Assembly: GCA_021773115.1 (NCBI GenBank)
Contig: JAJFKS010000036.1
Coordinates: forward strand, 1-64,000
Length of the DNA stretch: 64,000 bases
Origin: Woeseiaceae bacterium
GTDB taxonomy: Bacteria; Pseudomonadota; Gammaproteobacteria; Steroidobacterales; Woeseiaceae
Reading direction: 5' to 3'
Made by a program: the position numbers and the translations under genes
Notes under the pieces: generated by a model
Told to the model about the DNA's origin: nothing
The model's input: the letters and a program-made list of their open reading frames with translations, nothing else
Databases searched by the model: none
Part shown: positions 49,726 to 59,574 of the stretch, piece by piece
Position numbering within the stretch: the stretch's first letter is position 1
Layout of the letters: each line of letters starts with the position of its first letter

Positions 49726-50766
49726 TTAGAAATTTTCCTTGTTCGCGGCCCGGAATCGAGCCTCTTCCTTGTTGATCAAGCCTTTTGTCAACAATTCCTT
49801 GAGGTTCTGATCCAGTGTCTGCATGCCCGATCCCTGCCCAGTCTGAATCGCCGAATACATCTGCGCGATCTTGCCTTCTCGAATCAGGTTACGAATGGCC
49901 GGTGTTCCGATCATGATTTCGTGTGCGGCGATTCGTCCACCACCCACTTTCTTCAAAAGCGTTTGCGAAATAACGGCGCGCAATGACTCAGACAACATCG
50001 CACGCACCATTTCTTTTTCCGCCGCCGGGAATACATCGACAATTCGGTCGATCGTCTTGGCAGCCGAGCTGGTGTGCAGCGTACCGAACACCAGGTGGCC
50101 TGTTTCCGCGCCGGTCAGTGCCAGGCGAATAGTCTCAAGATCGCGCAACTCGCCGACCAGGATAACGTCAGGGTCTTCACGCAGTGCTGATCGCAAAGCC
50201 TCGTTAAAGCCGAGTGTATCGCGATGCACTTCGCGCTGATTGATCAGCGACTTCTTGGATTCGTGGACAAACTCGATCGGATCCTCAATCGTGAGAATGT
50301 GATCGGGCTTGTTCTCATTGATGTAGTCGACCATCGCCGCCAGCGTCGTCGATTTACCCGATCCGGTCGGACCGGTGACGAGCACGATGCCTCGTGGATG
50401 CATCGATATATCCTTGAATATCTTCGGTGCACCGAGATCTTCGAGTGTCAGGATTTCAGAGGGAATGGTTCGAAAAACAGCGGCCGAGCCGCGATTCTGG
50501 TTGAAGGCGTTTACACGAAAGCGCGCCAGCTTCGGAATCTCAAAGGAGAAATCGGTCTCGAGGTATTCCTCGTAGTCCTTACGCTGCTTGTCATTCATGA
50601 TGTCGTACACCATGCTATTGACGTCTTTGTGGGTGAGCGCCGGCATATTGATTCGTTTGATGTCACCATCAACGCGAATCATGGGCGGCACGCCACCTGA
50701 CAAATGCAGGTCCGAGGCGTTGTTCTTTACCGTGAACGACAAAAGCTGAGCTACGTCGACGGCCAT
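49726..50766 (-). CDS. pilT: PilT, pilus retraction ATPase
   Basis: 346 residues, Walker A GPTGSGKST at 132-140, 'HILTIEDPIEFVHESKKSLINQREV', 'LREDPDVILVGELRDLETI', and the PilT-specific AIRNLIREGK motif near residue 285. Powers depolymerisation of the type IV pilus. First gene of the three-ATPase operon and divergent from yggS, the same arrangement as in Pseudomonas. Confidence 0.96.
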   Translation of the reverse strand: MAVDVAQLLSFTVKNNASDLHLSGGVPPMIRVDGDIKRINMPALTHKDVNSMVYDIMNDKQRKDYEEYLETDFSFEIPKLARFRVNAFNQNRGSAAVFRTIPSEILTLEDLGAPKIFKDISMHPRGIVLVTGPTGSGKSTTLAAMVDYINENKPDHILTIEDPIEFVHESKKSLINQREVHRDTLGFNEALRSALREDPDVILVGELRDLETIRLALTGAETGHLVFGTLHTSSAAKTIDRIVDVFPAAEKEMVRAMLSESLRAVISQTLLKKVGGGRIAAHEIMIGTPAIRNLIREGKIAQMYSAIQTGQGSGMQTLDQNLKELLTKGLINKEEARFRAANKENF

Positions 50767-50850
50767 ATTTCTCCCTCATTTGATGACGCCGGACTTACCA
50801 TAACCCGGTGTTGAATTGAGCCTAGTATAGCGAAGCAAACGGACTAAAAC

Positions 50851-51534
50851 GTGATTGGAGTCACGGAAAACCTAGCATTAATCAAAGATTTGCTGGCGTC
50901 AGCAGCCAAAGCGGCCGGGCGCGAGCCTGGCACTGTGAAATTGCTCGGTGTCAGCAAGAAACAGCCTTTGTCGAAGATTCTCGCCGCGGCCGACGCGGGT
51001 CTCGTCGATTTCGGTGAAAACTTCGTCCAGGAGGGGGTCGACAAGATAGACCAGACCCGTGACCGGAATCTGACCTGGCACTTCATCGGCCACCTGCAGA
51101 ACAATAAAACACGTGTGGTCGCTGAGTACTTTGACTGGGTTCACACCATCGACAATCTGAAAACAGCGCGCCGCTTGAGCGAACAGCGACCGGGGGCACT
51201 TGCACCGCTCAATATCTGTCTGCAGGTCAATGTCGATAATGAAGCTGCCAAGTCAGGCATTGATTTCGATCATCTTCAAGAGCTTGCGACCGCCGTCTGC
51301 GAGCTGCCAAACCTGACCCTGCGCGGCCTGATGTGCCTGCCGATGCAGCGCGACAGACTGGATGAGCAGCGCAAACCCTTCGTCCGGCTTCGACAAATGG
51401 CAGAATCCCTGCGAAGCTTCGGCATCGAAACTGACACCCTTTCCATGGGAATGAGCGGTGACTATCAGGCCGCCATATTGGAAGGTGCCACGATCGTGCG
51501 TATCGGCACGGCGCTGTTCGGCGAAAGGAAATAG
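50851..51534 (+). CDS. yggS: Pyridoxal-phosphate homeostasis protein YggS
   Basis: 227 residues of the PROSC/YBL036C family. The PLP lysine is in KLLGVSKKQP, with 'FGENFVQEGVDKI' and the phosphate-binding region 'DTLSMGMSGDYQAAI'. Binds PLP without enzymatic activity and keeps B6 and amino-acid pools balanced. One base separates its stop from the proC start. Confidence 0.95.
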   Translation: MIGVTENLALIKDLLASAAKAAGREPGTVKLLGVSKKQPLSKILAAADAGLVDFGENFVQEGVDKIDQTRDRNLTWHFIGHLQNNKTRVVAEYFDWVHTIDNLKTARRLSEQRPGALAPLNICLQVNVDNEAAKSGIDFDHLQELATAVCELPNLTLRGLMCLPMQRDRLDEQRKPFVRLRQMAESLRSFGIETDTLSMGMSGDYQAAILEGATIVRIGTALFGERK

Positions 51535-51535
51535 C

Positions 51536-52375
51536 ATGATGGAAAATACGGTCGGCTTCATCGGCGGCGGCAATATGAGCCGCGCAATCGCCGGTGGCCT
51601 GCTCGACAACGGCTTCGAAACAACTCGAATCTCGATTGCAGAACCGCTGGTCGCGCAGCGACAGCTTCTGGGAGAATCGCTACCGGGCATTTTTGTCAGC
51701 GCGGACAACGCCGAAGTCGTCGCTCGCAGCGAATGCCTTGTCCTGTCGGTGAAGCCGCAAGTGCTTGCCGCCGTCTGCAAAGACCTGGCCGGTGCCGTTC
51801 AAGCCTCGAAACCGCTAATCATCTCCATTGCTGCCGGTCCCCGCATCGACGACATCGATAGCTGGCTGGGTGGCGGCAACGCGGTAGTCCGGGTCATGCC
51901 CAATCAGCCCGCGCTGCTCGGCAAGGGTATCTCAGGCATATACGCCAACAGGAAAACCAATGCTGCGCAAATGGCTGCCGCCACAGAAATCCTGTCGACG
52001 GTCGGCCCGGTTGTCGCCGTGCCGAACGAGGTCGACATTGATGCGGTCACAGCCGTGTCTGGCAGCGGGCCTGCCTATTTCTATTTGCTGATCGATATGA
52101 TTGCCAAGACCGGTATTGAACTCGGACTCGACGAAAGCGCCTCGAACCGGCTCGCAGTTGAAACAGCGCTTGGGGCGGCGACGCTCGCACAACAATCCGG
52201 CGAGTCGATGGACACACTGATATCCAGAGTGCGATCGCCGGGCGGCACGACCGCCGCGGCACTGGATGAACTTGAGGCGCGCGGCGTTCGTGATATCTTC
52301 GCTGCTGCACTCACTGCGGCGCGAGACCGGGCAACCGAACTCGCCGATGCTGCGCATCAAACGGCCAGGGACTGA
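51536..52375 (+). CDS. proC: Pyrroline-5-carboxylate reductase
   Basis: Last step of proline synthesis. The NADP loop is VGFIGGGNMSRAIAGGLL; 'VMPNQPALLGKGISGIY' and 'AVSGSGPAYFYLLIDMI' plus 'SPGGTTAAALDELEARG' are diagnostic. 279 residues. Two ATGs (51536 and 51539); AAGGAA fits the second slightly better. Confidence 0.96.
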   Translation: MMENTVGFIGGGNMSRAIAGGLLDNGFETTRISIAEPLVAQRQLLGESLPGIFVSADNAEVVARSECLVLSVKPQVLAAVCKDLAGAVQASKPLIISIAAGPRIDDIDSWLGGGNAVVRVMPNQPALLGKGISGIYANRKTNAAQMAAATEILSTVGPVVAVPNEVDIDAVTAVSGSGPAYFYLLIDMIAKTGIELGLDESASNRLAVETALGAATLAQQSGESMDTLISRVRSPGGTTAAALDELEARGVRDIFAAALTAARDRATELADAAHQTARD

Positions 52376-52380
52376 TATCA

Positions 52381-52956
52381 ATGCCACGCAATTTACCCCA
52401 AGCACTGCACTACATCATCGAAGCACTGGCGAGCCTGTACATCCTGGTCTTGCTGCTGCGCATCTGGCTGCCGTGGCTGCGTGCTGACTTTCGAAATCCG
52501 CTGGCACAGGGGATCTTGCGACTGACATCGCCGCTGGTGGTACCGCTGCGGCGCATCATTCCATCGTTCGGTCGGCTGGATACGGCAACACTGCTGGTTG
52601 CCTTCGCCATTCAATATGCCGCCGTGTTCCTGATCCTGCTGCTTTACGTCGCGTTCGAGATCATGAGCATGCCAACCATAGGTGCCATCGCGCTGACGTC
52701 GATCGTCAAGCTGATCATGCTGTCGGTCAACCTGTTCGCGTTCGCAATTTTGATTCGGGTGGTGCTGAGCTGGGTAGCGCCGGGGATGCACAATCCCGCA
52801 ACCGCGATCGTCGCTACACTTAGCGAACCTGTTTTGCGACCACTTCGCCGTGTCATCCCGCCGATGGGTGGATTCGACCTATCGCCGATGCTGGCCATTA
52901 TCGGCCTGTTTGCGCTTAATATTGTTATCCGCGGATACAGCCCTTTGGGCCTGTAG
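52381..52956 (+). CDS. yggT: YggT-family membrane protein
   Basis: 191 residues with two YggT repeats, each a pair of helices ending in 'LRRIIPSFG' (about 58-66) and 'PLRRVIPPMGGFDLSPML' (about 150-168). Family members have been linked to osmotic stress and chloroplast/cell division; function here is unproven. Five bases after proC. Confidence 0.92.
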   Translation: MPRNLPQALHYIIEALASLYILVLLLRIWLPWLRADFRNPLAQGILRLTSPLVVPLRRIIPSFGRLDTATLLVAFAIQYAAVFLILLLYVAFEIMSMPTIGAIALTSIVKLIMLSVNLFAFAILIRVVLSWVAPGMHNPATAIVATLSEPVLRPLRRVIPPMGGFDLSPMLAIIGLFALNIVIRGYSPLGL

Positions 52957-53003
52957 ACAATGCGATTTATGGTTTATAGTGGTCGGAAAAGGGGACATGT
53001 GTC

Positions 53004-53486
53004 ATGAATACCAGAGCACTACTAATTTCTTTGTCGTCGCTGGCTCTGCTGAGTGCTTGCGGCGGCCCAGGCGACAAGGCAAATATTCCAGAAGCGCAAC
53101 CGGCTGGTTCGACGTCGGCCGATATCGGCAACCATATTGTGCACTTCAGCGCACAGACGACCGACCAGCTGCCGCCGGCCATCGCGCGCGAATACAATAT
53201 CGTTCGCAGCAAGAACCGGGCAATGCTCAATATCTCGGTCCTCAGGAAGGCGGACAGTGTTCCGGTTACGGCTGAAGTCTCAGTCAACACGGTCAATCTG
53301 ACCGGCCAGCTCAAGAATGTCACGATGCGAAAAATCGAAGAGCCCGGCGACATTTTGGCGATCTATTACATCGGCGACACGACGGTAGCGAATCGCGAAG
53401 TTTTGAATTTTGACATCAGTATTCGCCCTGACGGTGAAACTGAAGTCTCCAAGCTTCGCTTTCAGCGAGAATTCTACAGCGACTAA
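53004..53486 (+). CDS. DUF4426 lipoprotein
   Basis: 160 residues: lipobox LALLSACG, then a beta-rich DUF4426 domain ('DIGNHIVHFSAQTTDQLPPAIAREYNIVRSKNRAMLNISVL'). Function unknown; the gene is commonly placed after yggT in gammaproteobacteria, as here. The ATG is preceded by a weak AGGGGACA RBS. Confidence 0.85.
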   Translation: MNTRALLISLSSLALLSACGGPGDKANIPEAQPAGSTSADIGNHIVHFSAQTTDQLPPAIAREYNIVRSKNRAMLNISVLRKADSVPVTAEVSVNTVNLTGQLKNVTMRKIEEPGDILAIYYIGDTTVANREVLNFDISIRPDGETEVSKLRFQREFYSD

Positions 53487-53536
53487 TTTTCAGCTCGTTA
53501 CCGCAAAAATCCCTTAAATAAAAGGCCTTTTAGCGC

Positions 53537-53565
53537 TTACGCACGGCGAATACATGTGTTATCGT
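53537..53565 (+). promoter_or_regulatory. Possible promoter of the HU-like gene
   Basis: TTACGC (53537-53542), 17 bp, TATCGT (53560-53565) give a start near 53572 and a 54-base leader with a T-rich stretch. Both hexamers are partial matches. Confidence 0.35.
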
Positions 53566-53625
53566 CGCGCAGCATTCATCGCGGGCGCTCGTCCGTTTTT
53601 GTTTTTTTTGAGGAGTCAGTTTTTC

Positions 53626-53946
53626 ATGGCAGCAAATACCAAGAAGCCACCAACCAAGTCCGAAATCTACGCGAAGATTGTCGATGACACAGGTTTGACA
53701 CGCAAAGATGTCGCGGCAGTATTCGAATCACTTAACGGCCAGATCCAGAAGAACCTTGGCGGTCGCGGCGCTGCTGGAATGTTTACCGTTCCCGGCCTGC
53801 TGAAAATGCGCGTTGTGAAAAAGCCGGCTCGCAAAGCTCGCAAGGGCACCAACCCGTTCACGGGTGAAGAAATGATGTTCAAAGCGAAGCCAGCAACGAA
53901 AGTTGTCAAAGTTTCAGCTTTGAAGGGCCTGAAAGATATGGTTTAA
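53626..53946 (+). CDS. HU-family DNA-binding protein
   Basis: 106 residues, strongly basic. The N-terminal helices ('KSEIYAKIVDDTGLTRKDVAAVFESLNGQIQKNL') and the beta arm with RKARKGTNPFTGEEM fit the HU/IHF fold, and 'VSALKGLKDMV' is the terminal helix. GAGGAG lies 10 bases before the ATG. The Ala/Lys-rich arm resembles the HU-like variant common in Xanthomonadales and relatives. Confidence 0.88.
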   Translation: MAANTKKPPTKSEIYAKIVDDTGLTRKDVAAVFESLNGQIQKNLGGRGAAGMFTVPGLLKMRVVKKPARKARKGTNPFTGEEMMFKAKPATKVVKVSALKGLKDMV

Positions 53947-53970
53947 GTTTGAAACTTATTCAAACTGGAA

Positions 53971-53994
53971 AGCCGGGCTTGTCCCGGCTTTTTT
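53971..53994 (+). terminator. Rho-independent terminator of the HU-like gene
   Basis: AGCCGGG (53971-53977) pairs with CCCGGCT (53983-53989) around a 5-base loop, followed by TTTTT. The stop codon of the convergent hydrolase gene lies at its end. Confidence 0.85.
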
Positions 53995-54634
53995 ATGCCT
54001 CAGATTTAGTCACGAACTCGCCGACCGCCTCGCGCAATTCAACAAGCCGTCCGTGGAAGAAGTGCTCGCCATCCGGCACGATCAAAAGCTCCGGACCGGG
54101 TTCGAGGCTGTCAACCCAAGCCACGGTGTCTTCAACATCGACGAGTTCGTCACGATCGCCCTGCACAACCAGCCAGGGACAGTCTGGCTGCGACTCGAGG
54201 CCGCTCGCAAACCGGCTAATGGCCGGGGCGACGCTGATCAGGCCATCAACCTCGCTGACGGCGGCTGCTTTGATCACAATCGCTGCACCGAAAGAAAAAC
54301 CGGCAAGCCAAAACGGCAAAGCCGGGTGACGTTCGCGCATCCATGCCGCTGCTGCTAACGCGTCATCCAGCTCACCGTCACCGTTGTCGTAGGCACCTTC
54401 GCTTTTCTCGGTGCCACGAAAATTAAAGCGTAGCGCGCTGAAACCCAGGCGCAGAAATGCGCGCGCCAGTGTGTGTGCAACCTTGTTGTGCATCGTTCCG
54501 CCGTGCTGTGGATGCGGGTGACAGACAACGACGCTGCCGACAACCTCACCCTCCGCCGGGTACTCCAGAATGGCTTCAAGGCGACCGGTGGGACCGTCGA
54601 TAAACAATTTTTCGGCTTGTGGTGATTTGGGCAT
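53993..54634 (-). CDS. Alpha/beta hydrolase of the YqjL/DUF-type 'alpha/beta superfamily' group
   Basis: 213 residues. 'VVVCHPHPQHGGTMHNKVAHTLARAFLRLGFSALRFNFRGTEKSEG' and the nucleophile elbow GFSFGAA are typical of the CHPHP-type hydrolases in proteobacteria; Asp in 'VQGDRDELVD' and His in PDGEHFFHG complete the triad. Substrate unknown. ATG at 54634 chosen (GGAAG upstream); an ATG at 54661 is possible. Confidence 0.85.
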   Translation of the reverse strand: MPKSPQAEKLFIDGPTGRLEAILEYPAEGEVVGSVVVCHPHPQHGGTMHNKVAHTLARAFLRLGFSALRFNFRGTEKSEGAYDNGDGELDDALAAAAWMRERHPALPFWLAGFSFGAAIVIKAAAVSEVDGLISVAPAISRFASGLESQPDCPWLVVQGDRDELVDVEDTVAWVDSLEPGPELLIVPDGEHFFHGRLVELREAVGEFVTKSEA

Positions 54635-54717
54635 CAGGACTTCCGGGGTAGATAGATACATGAATACTGGCGTAAAATTAGGATCTTATGTAGTCAAGGC
54701 TGCGACGGAAACGATAA

Positions 54718-55626
54718 ATGCCTGAGTTTAGCCCTTTGCACATCGCGATCGTTGCCGGGATGACCATCGTGGGCGCCATTGTCGGCTGGGTTTTGCGGAG
54801 CAAACGCTCAAAGGCAGAAAAGCGCGCGGTAAGCCTCGGCTGGCAGGAACAGATAAACGCACAGCGCACCGAACACGATCGCCTCACCGAACAAAACAAA
54901 GGCCTGATGGAACAGATCAGCCAGTACCAGGCCTCAAACATGGACGCTAAAAATCGTGCCCGCGAACTGTCGGAGGTGGTCCGCGAGGCTTTCGCTCGAC
55001 GCGATGAGCTGCAACGCGAAATCAAGGATATTCGGGCCAAGCTCGAACGCTCGATGAGCGTGCGCGAGCAACTGCAAACGAACGTCACCGCGCAGGCGAC
55101 GAGCGATTCGATACTTAAGGCCAAAGATGCGCGTCTTGCCAAACTCAAAACTGAACTGAAGAACTGGCAAGATCGTGTGCCGCCGCTTATCGATAAGTTT
55201 CGGCAACGAAATGAGGATGTGAATCGCCTCGAAATGGAGCTTAACGATGCCCGCGATCGAATCGCCGATCTCGAGGCGATGAACGAGCCCGACCAGACTC
55301 GCGTTGAACCGGTCAGCGATCCCGACGCGCTGACCGACGGTCGCGACGCTTCAAACGACGCGCTCGATGACGATGGGTTCGAGATCGAGATTGATATGCC
55401 AATTAACGGTGCACGTGACCGATTACAGGCGATCAAGGGTATTGGACCGGCCATCGAAAAAACGCTTAATGAAATGGGCATCTTTAATTTTCAGCAAGTT
55501 GCGGAGATGAGCGAATACGACATCGACCGCGTCGCAAAGCGACTCAAAGGTTTCCACAGTCGCATTTACCGGGAAGACTGGATCGGCCAGGCGCGAGACT
55601 TACGTGATCAAGAAGCCAGCCGCTAG
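54718..55626 (+). CDS. Membrane-anchored coiled-coil protein with C-terminal helix-hairpin-helix domain
   Basis: 302 residues. One N-terminal transmembrane helix (about 7-25), a long coiled coil (about 30-195), an acidic linker (about 200-230), and a C-terminal 'LQAIKGIGPAIEKTLNEMGIFNFQQVAEMSEYDIDRVAKRL' motif: the helix-hairpin-helix domain found in many predicted 'flap endonuclease-like' membrane proteins. The HhH suggests DNA binding at the membrane; nuclease activity is not shown. The next gene starts within its last 23 bases. Confidence 0.8.
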   Translation: MPEFSPLHIAIVAGMTIVGAIVGWVLRSKRSKAEKRAVSLGWQEQINAQRTEHDRLTEQNKGLMEQISQYQASNMDAKNRARELSEVVREAFARRDELQREIKDIRAKLERSMSVREQLQTNVTAQATSDSILKAKDARLAKLKTELKNWQDRVPPLIDKFRQRNEDVNRLEMELNDARDRIADLEAMNEPDQTRVEPVSDPDALTDGRDASNDALDDDGFEIEIDMPINGARDRLQAIKGIGPAIEKTLNEMGIFNFQQVAEMSEYDIDRVAKRLKGFHSRIYREDWIGQARDLRDQEASR

Positions 55627-56494
55627 CAAGGCGGCTGCCGTACTCTTGATCGGTGGTTTGGTTTTGAGCCGCTTCGCCGGCGAAGGCGATGTAGTCAACT
55701 CCAGCCACGTCGCCCCGCTGCCAGCGGTAAATCCTGCATTCGAGATTCTCTGGAACGCGAATCACCTTAGCCTTTCAGGCCACACGCAATCGACTCAGCA
55801 GGAGCAGGACTTGCAGCGGATTGCTACAGTTGCGTTTCCGGGCGTTGAGCTCAGCAGCGACTTCGAACCGCTGGGTATCGTTCCAGAGAGCTGGCACGAC
55901 AGGACGACACAGGTCCTGTATTTACTTGCTGAAACACGATCAGCCACCGCATTGCTGACTGCCGATAACATTGAAATACGGGGCATTACCGGCGAGGACA
56001 TTGGCTGGCAAAGCCGTTTTGACGCGCTGCGGCAAAACTTGCCGGCAAACATTGCGCTGAACGTGGATACACTGACGGTTGACGCATCGATCAGCGTTGC
56101 TGCGATCTGTGAGCGGGCTTTCAAAAGCTTCGACGCCGGCCCAATCAACTTCGAGGAGTCCAGCGCAGTTTTTCGAAGCTCCGCCTATCCGCGCCTACAG
56201 CGCGTTATCGCGCTGGCGAGTACATGCCGAGACTCGCGCATCGCAATAACCGGGCACACCGATGCGTCCGGACCAGAGTCCTTGAATGAACATTTGAGTC
56301 TTGAGCGCGCCCAGGAGGTTGGCAACTACCTTGTGCACGGTGGAATCGATGCAGACCGTCTGTTAGTCGTCGGCCTGGGTTCCAAAGAACCGGTCGCGGA
56401 TAACGCAACACGCTTTGGACGCAGTTTGAACCGCCGCATTGAGATTGAGCTAACGCCCTGGTCAGGAAGCGATTCGCTACTCGGGCGACGTTAA
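55604..56494 (+). CDS. OmpA-domain peptidoglycan-binding protein
   Basis: 296 residues from a GTG start: signal anchor (about 9-22), a BON-like region (about 50-160), and an OmpA C-terminal domain ('SSAVFRSSAYPRLQRVIALASTCRDSRIAITGHTDASGPESLNEHLSLERAQEVGNYLV', 'GLGSKEPVADN...NRRIEI') that binds diaminopimelate in peptidoglycan. Two-domain layout resembles ArfA/Rv0899. Overlaps the HhH coiled-coil gene by 23 bases and the convergent FKBP gene end by 18 bases. Confidence 0.85.
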   Translation: MIKKPAASKAAAVLLIGGLVLSRFAGEGDVVNSSHVAPLPAVNPAFEILWNANHLSLSGHTQSTQQEQDLQRIATVAFPGVELSSDFEPLGIVPESWHDRTTQVLYLLAETRSATALLTADNIEIRGITGEDIGWQSRFDALRQNLPANIALNVDTLTVDASISVAAICERAFKSFDAGPINFEESSAVFRSSAYPRLQRVIALASTCRDSRIAITGHTDASGPESLNEHLSLERAQEVGNYLVHGGIDADRLLVVGLGSKEPVADNATRFGRSLNRRIEIELTPWSGSDSLLGRR

Positions 56495-56968
56495 CTTAAC
56501 GAGTTCGATCGTGAAAATCAGTGGTGTATTGGGTGGAATCGCATCACCTCGACCGGCCGCTCCGTACGCCAGTTCGGACGCAACCACCAGCTCCCGCGTC
56601 TCGCCGACACGCATGCAAGGCACGCCCAGATCCCAGCCTTTGATCACCTGGCCGCTGCCGAGCTGAAACTGAAAAACCTTGTCGCCGGATTCCCAGACGA
56701 ATTGCCCACGGCGATCATCCGCGGATTCATCGAGTTGCCACAACTGGACGTTGGTGTCCGCGTAGTCGCCTGCAATCGCGACCCGACCATATCCGGTCTC
56801 GAGAATCGTCGCACTCAAGCCCGGCGCGATTTCGACGTTCCCGGATTCATCGGCGACCGGGCAATTTACAACGACGGCGGCTGTCGCATCAGCCTCTTGC
56901 GTTGCCTCACCGCAAGCGCCCAGAACGGCCAGCGAAGCCGCGAGCAATACCCCGCTACCCCGCCTCAT
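56477..56968 (-). CDS. FKBP-type peptidyl-prolyl isomerase lipoprotein
   Basis: 163 residues: lipobox (AVLGACG) and an FKBP domain with '[61 protein letters not shown]', where ELAYGAAG and PPNTPLIF are family motifs. Probably a periplasmic or outer-membrane folding factor. ATG overlaps the msrB stop by 4 bases. Confidence 0.92.
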   Translation of the reverse strand: MRRGSGVLLAASLAVLGACGEATQEADATAAVVVNCPVADESGNVEIAPGLSATILETGYGRVAIAGDYADTNVQLWQLDESADDRRGQFVWESGDKVFQFQLGSGQVIKGWDLGVPCMRVGETRELVVASELAYGAAGRGDAIPPNTPLIFTIELVKLTSPE

Positions 56969-57357
56969 TGTTCAGCATCCACAAAGTCGAGTGAGGCCGA
57001 ATTGATGCAGTAGCGCAGGCCAGTCGGTTGTGGGCCGTCCTCGAAGACGTGGCCGAGGTGCGCATCACAGTTCTTGCAAACGACCTCACGCCGAATCATG
57101 CCGTGGCTCGAATCGGTGTTGGTGCGCACAGCATCACCGGCGAGCGGTAGCCAGAAGCTTGGCCAGCCCGAACCCGAATCGTACTTGTGCTCGGACTTGA
57201 ACAGCGCGGCATCGCAGCAAATACAGCGATAGATTCCGTCGGCCTTGTGATCGACGTATTTGCCGGTGAAAGCGCGTTCGGTGCCGCGTTGCTGCGTCAC
57301 TTCATATTGTCGCTCGTCGAGCCTGGTGCGCAGGTCTTCTTCCTTGGGTTTAGCCAT
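56965..57357 (-). CDS. msrB: Peptide-methionine (R)-S-oxide reductase
   Basis: 130 residues from ATG 57357 (GGAG upstream). Repairs methionine-R-sulfoxide. Zinc cysteines are in CICC and CKNC; 'SGSGWPSFW' and the catalytic Cys in [13 protein letters not shown] are present. Starts inside the last 8 bases of htpG, so htpG-msrB-FKBP form one protein-quality operon. Confidence 0.95.
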   Translation of the reverse strand: MAKPKEEDLRTRLDERQYEVTQQRGTERAFTGKYVDHKADGIYRCICCDAALFKSEHKYDSGSGWPSFWLPLAGDAVRTNTDSSHGMIRREVVCKNCDAHLGHVFEDGPQPTGLRYCINSASLDFVDAEQ

Positions 57358-59230
57358 TGTCCGCTCCGCCGTTGGCATGCAGCATGAATTCATTCATACG
57401 CTGCACGTATTCTGCCGGATTGTCGAGCTGCGAGCCTTCCGCGAGCAGTGCATGATCAAGCACGATATTCGAAAGCGCGTTGAAACGGCCATCGTCGGCC
57501 TCGCCGGACAAGCGGCCCACGATCGGATGCTCGACGTTGATCTCGAGAATCGGCTTGGACTCCGGCAGCTTCTGGCCGCTCGCCTCCAGCATTCGCCGGA
57601 CCTGTGGATTTAAGTCCTGGTCACCGGCCACGACACAGGCAGGCGAATCCACCAGCCGTCGGCTGACTTTGACGGATTCGACTCGTTCGCTGAGAACCGC
57701 TTCGATTTTTTCCAGCAGCGCCTTGTGATCTTCGTCCAGTTTGTCCTGATCCTTGCCGTCGCCATCGTCCGGCAGATCGAGCGCTTCGCGCGCGACATCG
57801 ACCAGCGTCTTGCCCTCGTACTCACTGAGCCCGTCGGTCAACCACGCGTCGATGCGATCCGTGAGCAACAGGACCTCAAGGCCACGACTTTTGAGTTGCT
57901 CAAGGTGCGGGCTGGAAATCGCAGTCGCGTAGTTCTCGGCCAGGATGTAATAGATCTTGTCCTGCCCTTCCGCCGCGCGTCCGACATAGTCGTCCAGCGA
58001 TTGATCCTGCGTGTCTTTGCCGGTATGGGTGGTCGCGAAGCGCAGCAATTTCGCCAGCTTGTCCTTGTTGGCATGATCCTCAACGAGGCCCTCTTTTAAT
58101 ACCTGGCCGAACTCATTCCATAGTTTCTGGTAATCGTCCTTGTCCGCCGCGAGTTTTTTCAGCATGTCGAGCACGCGTCGCGTCAGCGCGTTGCGCATGG
58201 TCGCGAGCTCCGGGTTTTGCTGTAGCAGCTCGCGAGAAACATTCAGCGGCAGGTCCGACGAGTCCACAATACCTTTGACGAAGCGCAGGTAAAGCGGCAG
58301 AAACTGCTCGGCATCGTCCATGATGAAAACGCGCTGCACGTACAATTTAAGGCCTCGTGGCGCTTCGCGATTCCATAGATCAAAAGGTGCTGTACCTGGT
58401 ATATAGAGCAAGCTCGTATATTCACGTTTGCCTTCGACGCGATTGTGACTCCAGCTCAGCGGATCGGAGAAATCGTGTGAGAGATGCTTATAAAACTCCT
58501 TGTACTCATCGTCGGATACGTCTGTCCGCGAGCGCGTCCACAGTGCGGTTGCCGAATTGACGATCTTTGGCTCCACTTTCTCTGCGTTCTGATCCGTCAG
58601 CGACACCGGGAATCCGATGTGATCGGAATATTTGCGAATCAGCGACTCAACCCGGAAGGACTCAGCGAATTCCGCCTCGTCTTCCTTCAAGTGCAGCGTC
58701 ACCCGAGTACCGCGCTCTGCGCGCTCAATGTTTTCGATTGTGAACTCGCCCTGCCCTTCAGACTCCCAGCGAACCGCGGCATCGTTATCGAGGCCGGCAC
58801 GACGCGATTCAACCGTCACTTTATCGGCAACGATGAAGGCCGAATAGAAGCCAACGCCAAATTGCCCGATCAGGTGCGCATCGTGTTTCTTGTCACCGGT
58901 CATTTGCTGCAGGAATTCGGCGGTGCCGGATTTGGCGATCGTGCCAAGATTGTCGATCAGTTCGTCGCGGGACATGCCAATACCGTTGTCGACCACAGAC
59001 AGCGTGCGCTGGTCTTTGTCGACAATGATCGAGATACCGAGATCCGCATCGTCATCCTGTAGCTCTGGCTTCGCCAATGCTTCGAATCGGAGCTTGTCCG
59101 CGGCATCCGACGCATTGGAAATCAGCTCACGAAGAAAAATCTCTTTGTTGCTGTAGAGTGAATGAATCATCAGCTGCAATAGCTGGCGTACTTCGGTCTG
59201 AAAACCGAGGGTTTCGCGCTGGTCGCTCAC
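57350..59230 (-). CDS. htpG: Chaperone HtpG (Hsp90)
   Basis: 626 residues from the GTG at 59230, chosen because GGGAGA lies before it and it gives the family N-terminus ([17 protein letters not shown]). GHKL ATPase motifs: '[16 protein letters not shown]', '[24 protein letters not shown]' and '[11 protein letters not shown]'. The middle and dimerisation domains are complete. Confidence 0.97.
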   Translation of the reverse strand: MSDQRETLGFQTEVRQLLQLMIHSLYSNKEIFLRELISNASDAADKLRFEALAKPELQDDDADLGISIIVDKDQRTLSVVDNGIGMSRDELIDNLGTIAKSGTAEFLQQMTGDKKHDAHLIGQFGVGFYSAFIVADKVTVESRRAGLDNDAAVRWESEGQGEFTIENIERAERGTRVTLHLKEDEAEFAESFRVESLIRKYSDHIGFPVSLTDQNAEKVEPKIVNSATALWTRSRTDVSDDEYKEFYKHLSHDFSDPLSWSHNRVEGKREYTSLLYIPGTAPFDLWNREAPRGLKLYVQRVFIMDDAEQFLPLYLRFVKGIVDSSDLPLNVSRELLQQNPELATMRNALTRRVLDMLKKLAADKDDYQKLWNEFGQVLKEGLVEDHANKDKLAKLLRFATTHTGKDTQDQSLDDYVGRAAEGQDKIYYILAENYATAISSPHLEQLKSRGLEVLLLTDRIDAWLTDGLSEYEGKTLVDVAREALDLPDDGDGKDQDKLDEDHKALLEKIEAVLSERVESVKVSRRLVDSPACVVAGDQDLNPQVRRMLEASGQKLPESKPILEINVEHPIVGRLSGEADDGRFNALSNIVLDHALLAEGSQLDNPAEYVQRMNEFMLHANGGADNG

Positions 59231-59319
59231 GCAATCGTCTCCCGACGTGGATAAGGACAGACACGATATAGGCTCTACAGCCTTTTTCAAGGCCGTGGAC
59301 AGGGTTCAGCCGGGATTTA

Positions 59320-59565
59320 TCAGGCGTCCTGCAAGGCGTGCGCGGAGGTCACCGAGCGATATAGAAGCGATACGAACAACAGAATCGAGCTGGCGACGGC
59401 CAGCGGGGGATGTACGGCGGCAAGCCACACGCCAGCAATGGCCCCGGTCGCAAGCGCCAGACAGGTGAAAAATGCGATCGTGAATCGGCGCAATCGCTCG
59501 ACAATCAAGCCGGCCATTCCGTACAAGTCGTCGAGATCATCAAGGTATTGCAGGATTCGTTCCAC
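59320..59565 (-). CDS. Small membrane protein of unknown function
   Basis: 81 residues from a GTG with AGGA upstream. Two hydrophobic segments (about 31-50 and 55-70) follow an acidic N-terminal helix (ILQYLDDLDDLYGMAGLIVER). No named family recognised. Probably co-transcribed with the 67-residue gene 9 bases upstream. Confidence 0.55.
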   Translation of the reverse strand: MERILQYLDDLDDLYGMAGLIVERLRRFTIAFFTCLALATGAIAGVWLAAVHPPLAVASSILLFVSLLYRSVTSAHALQDA

Positions 59566-59574
59566 GCTTTTTTC

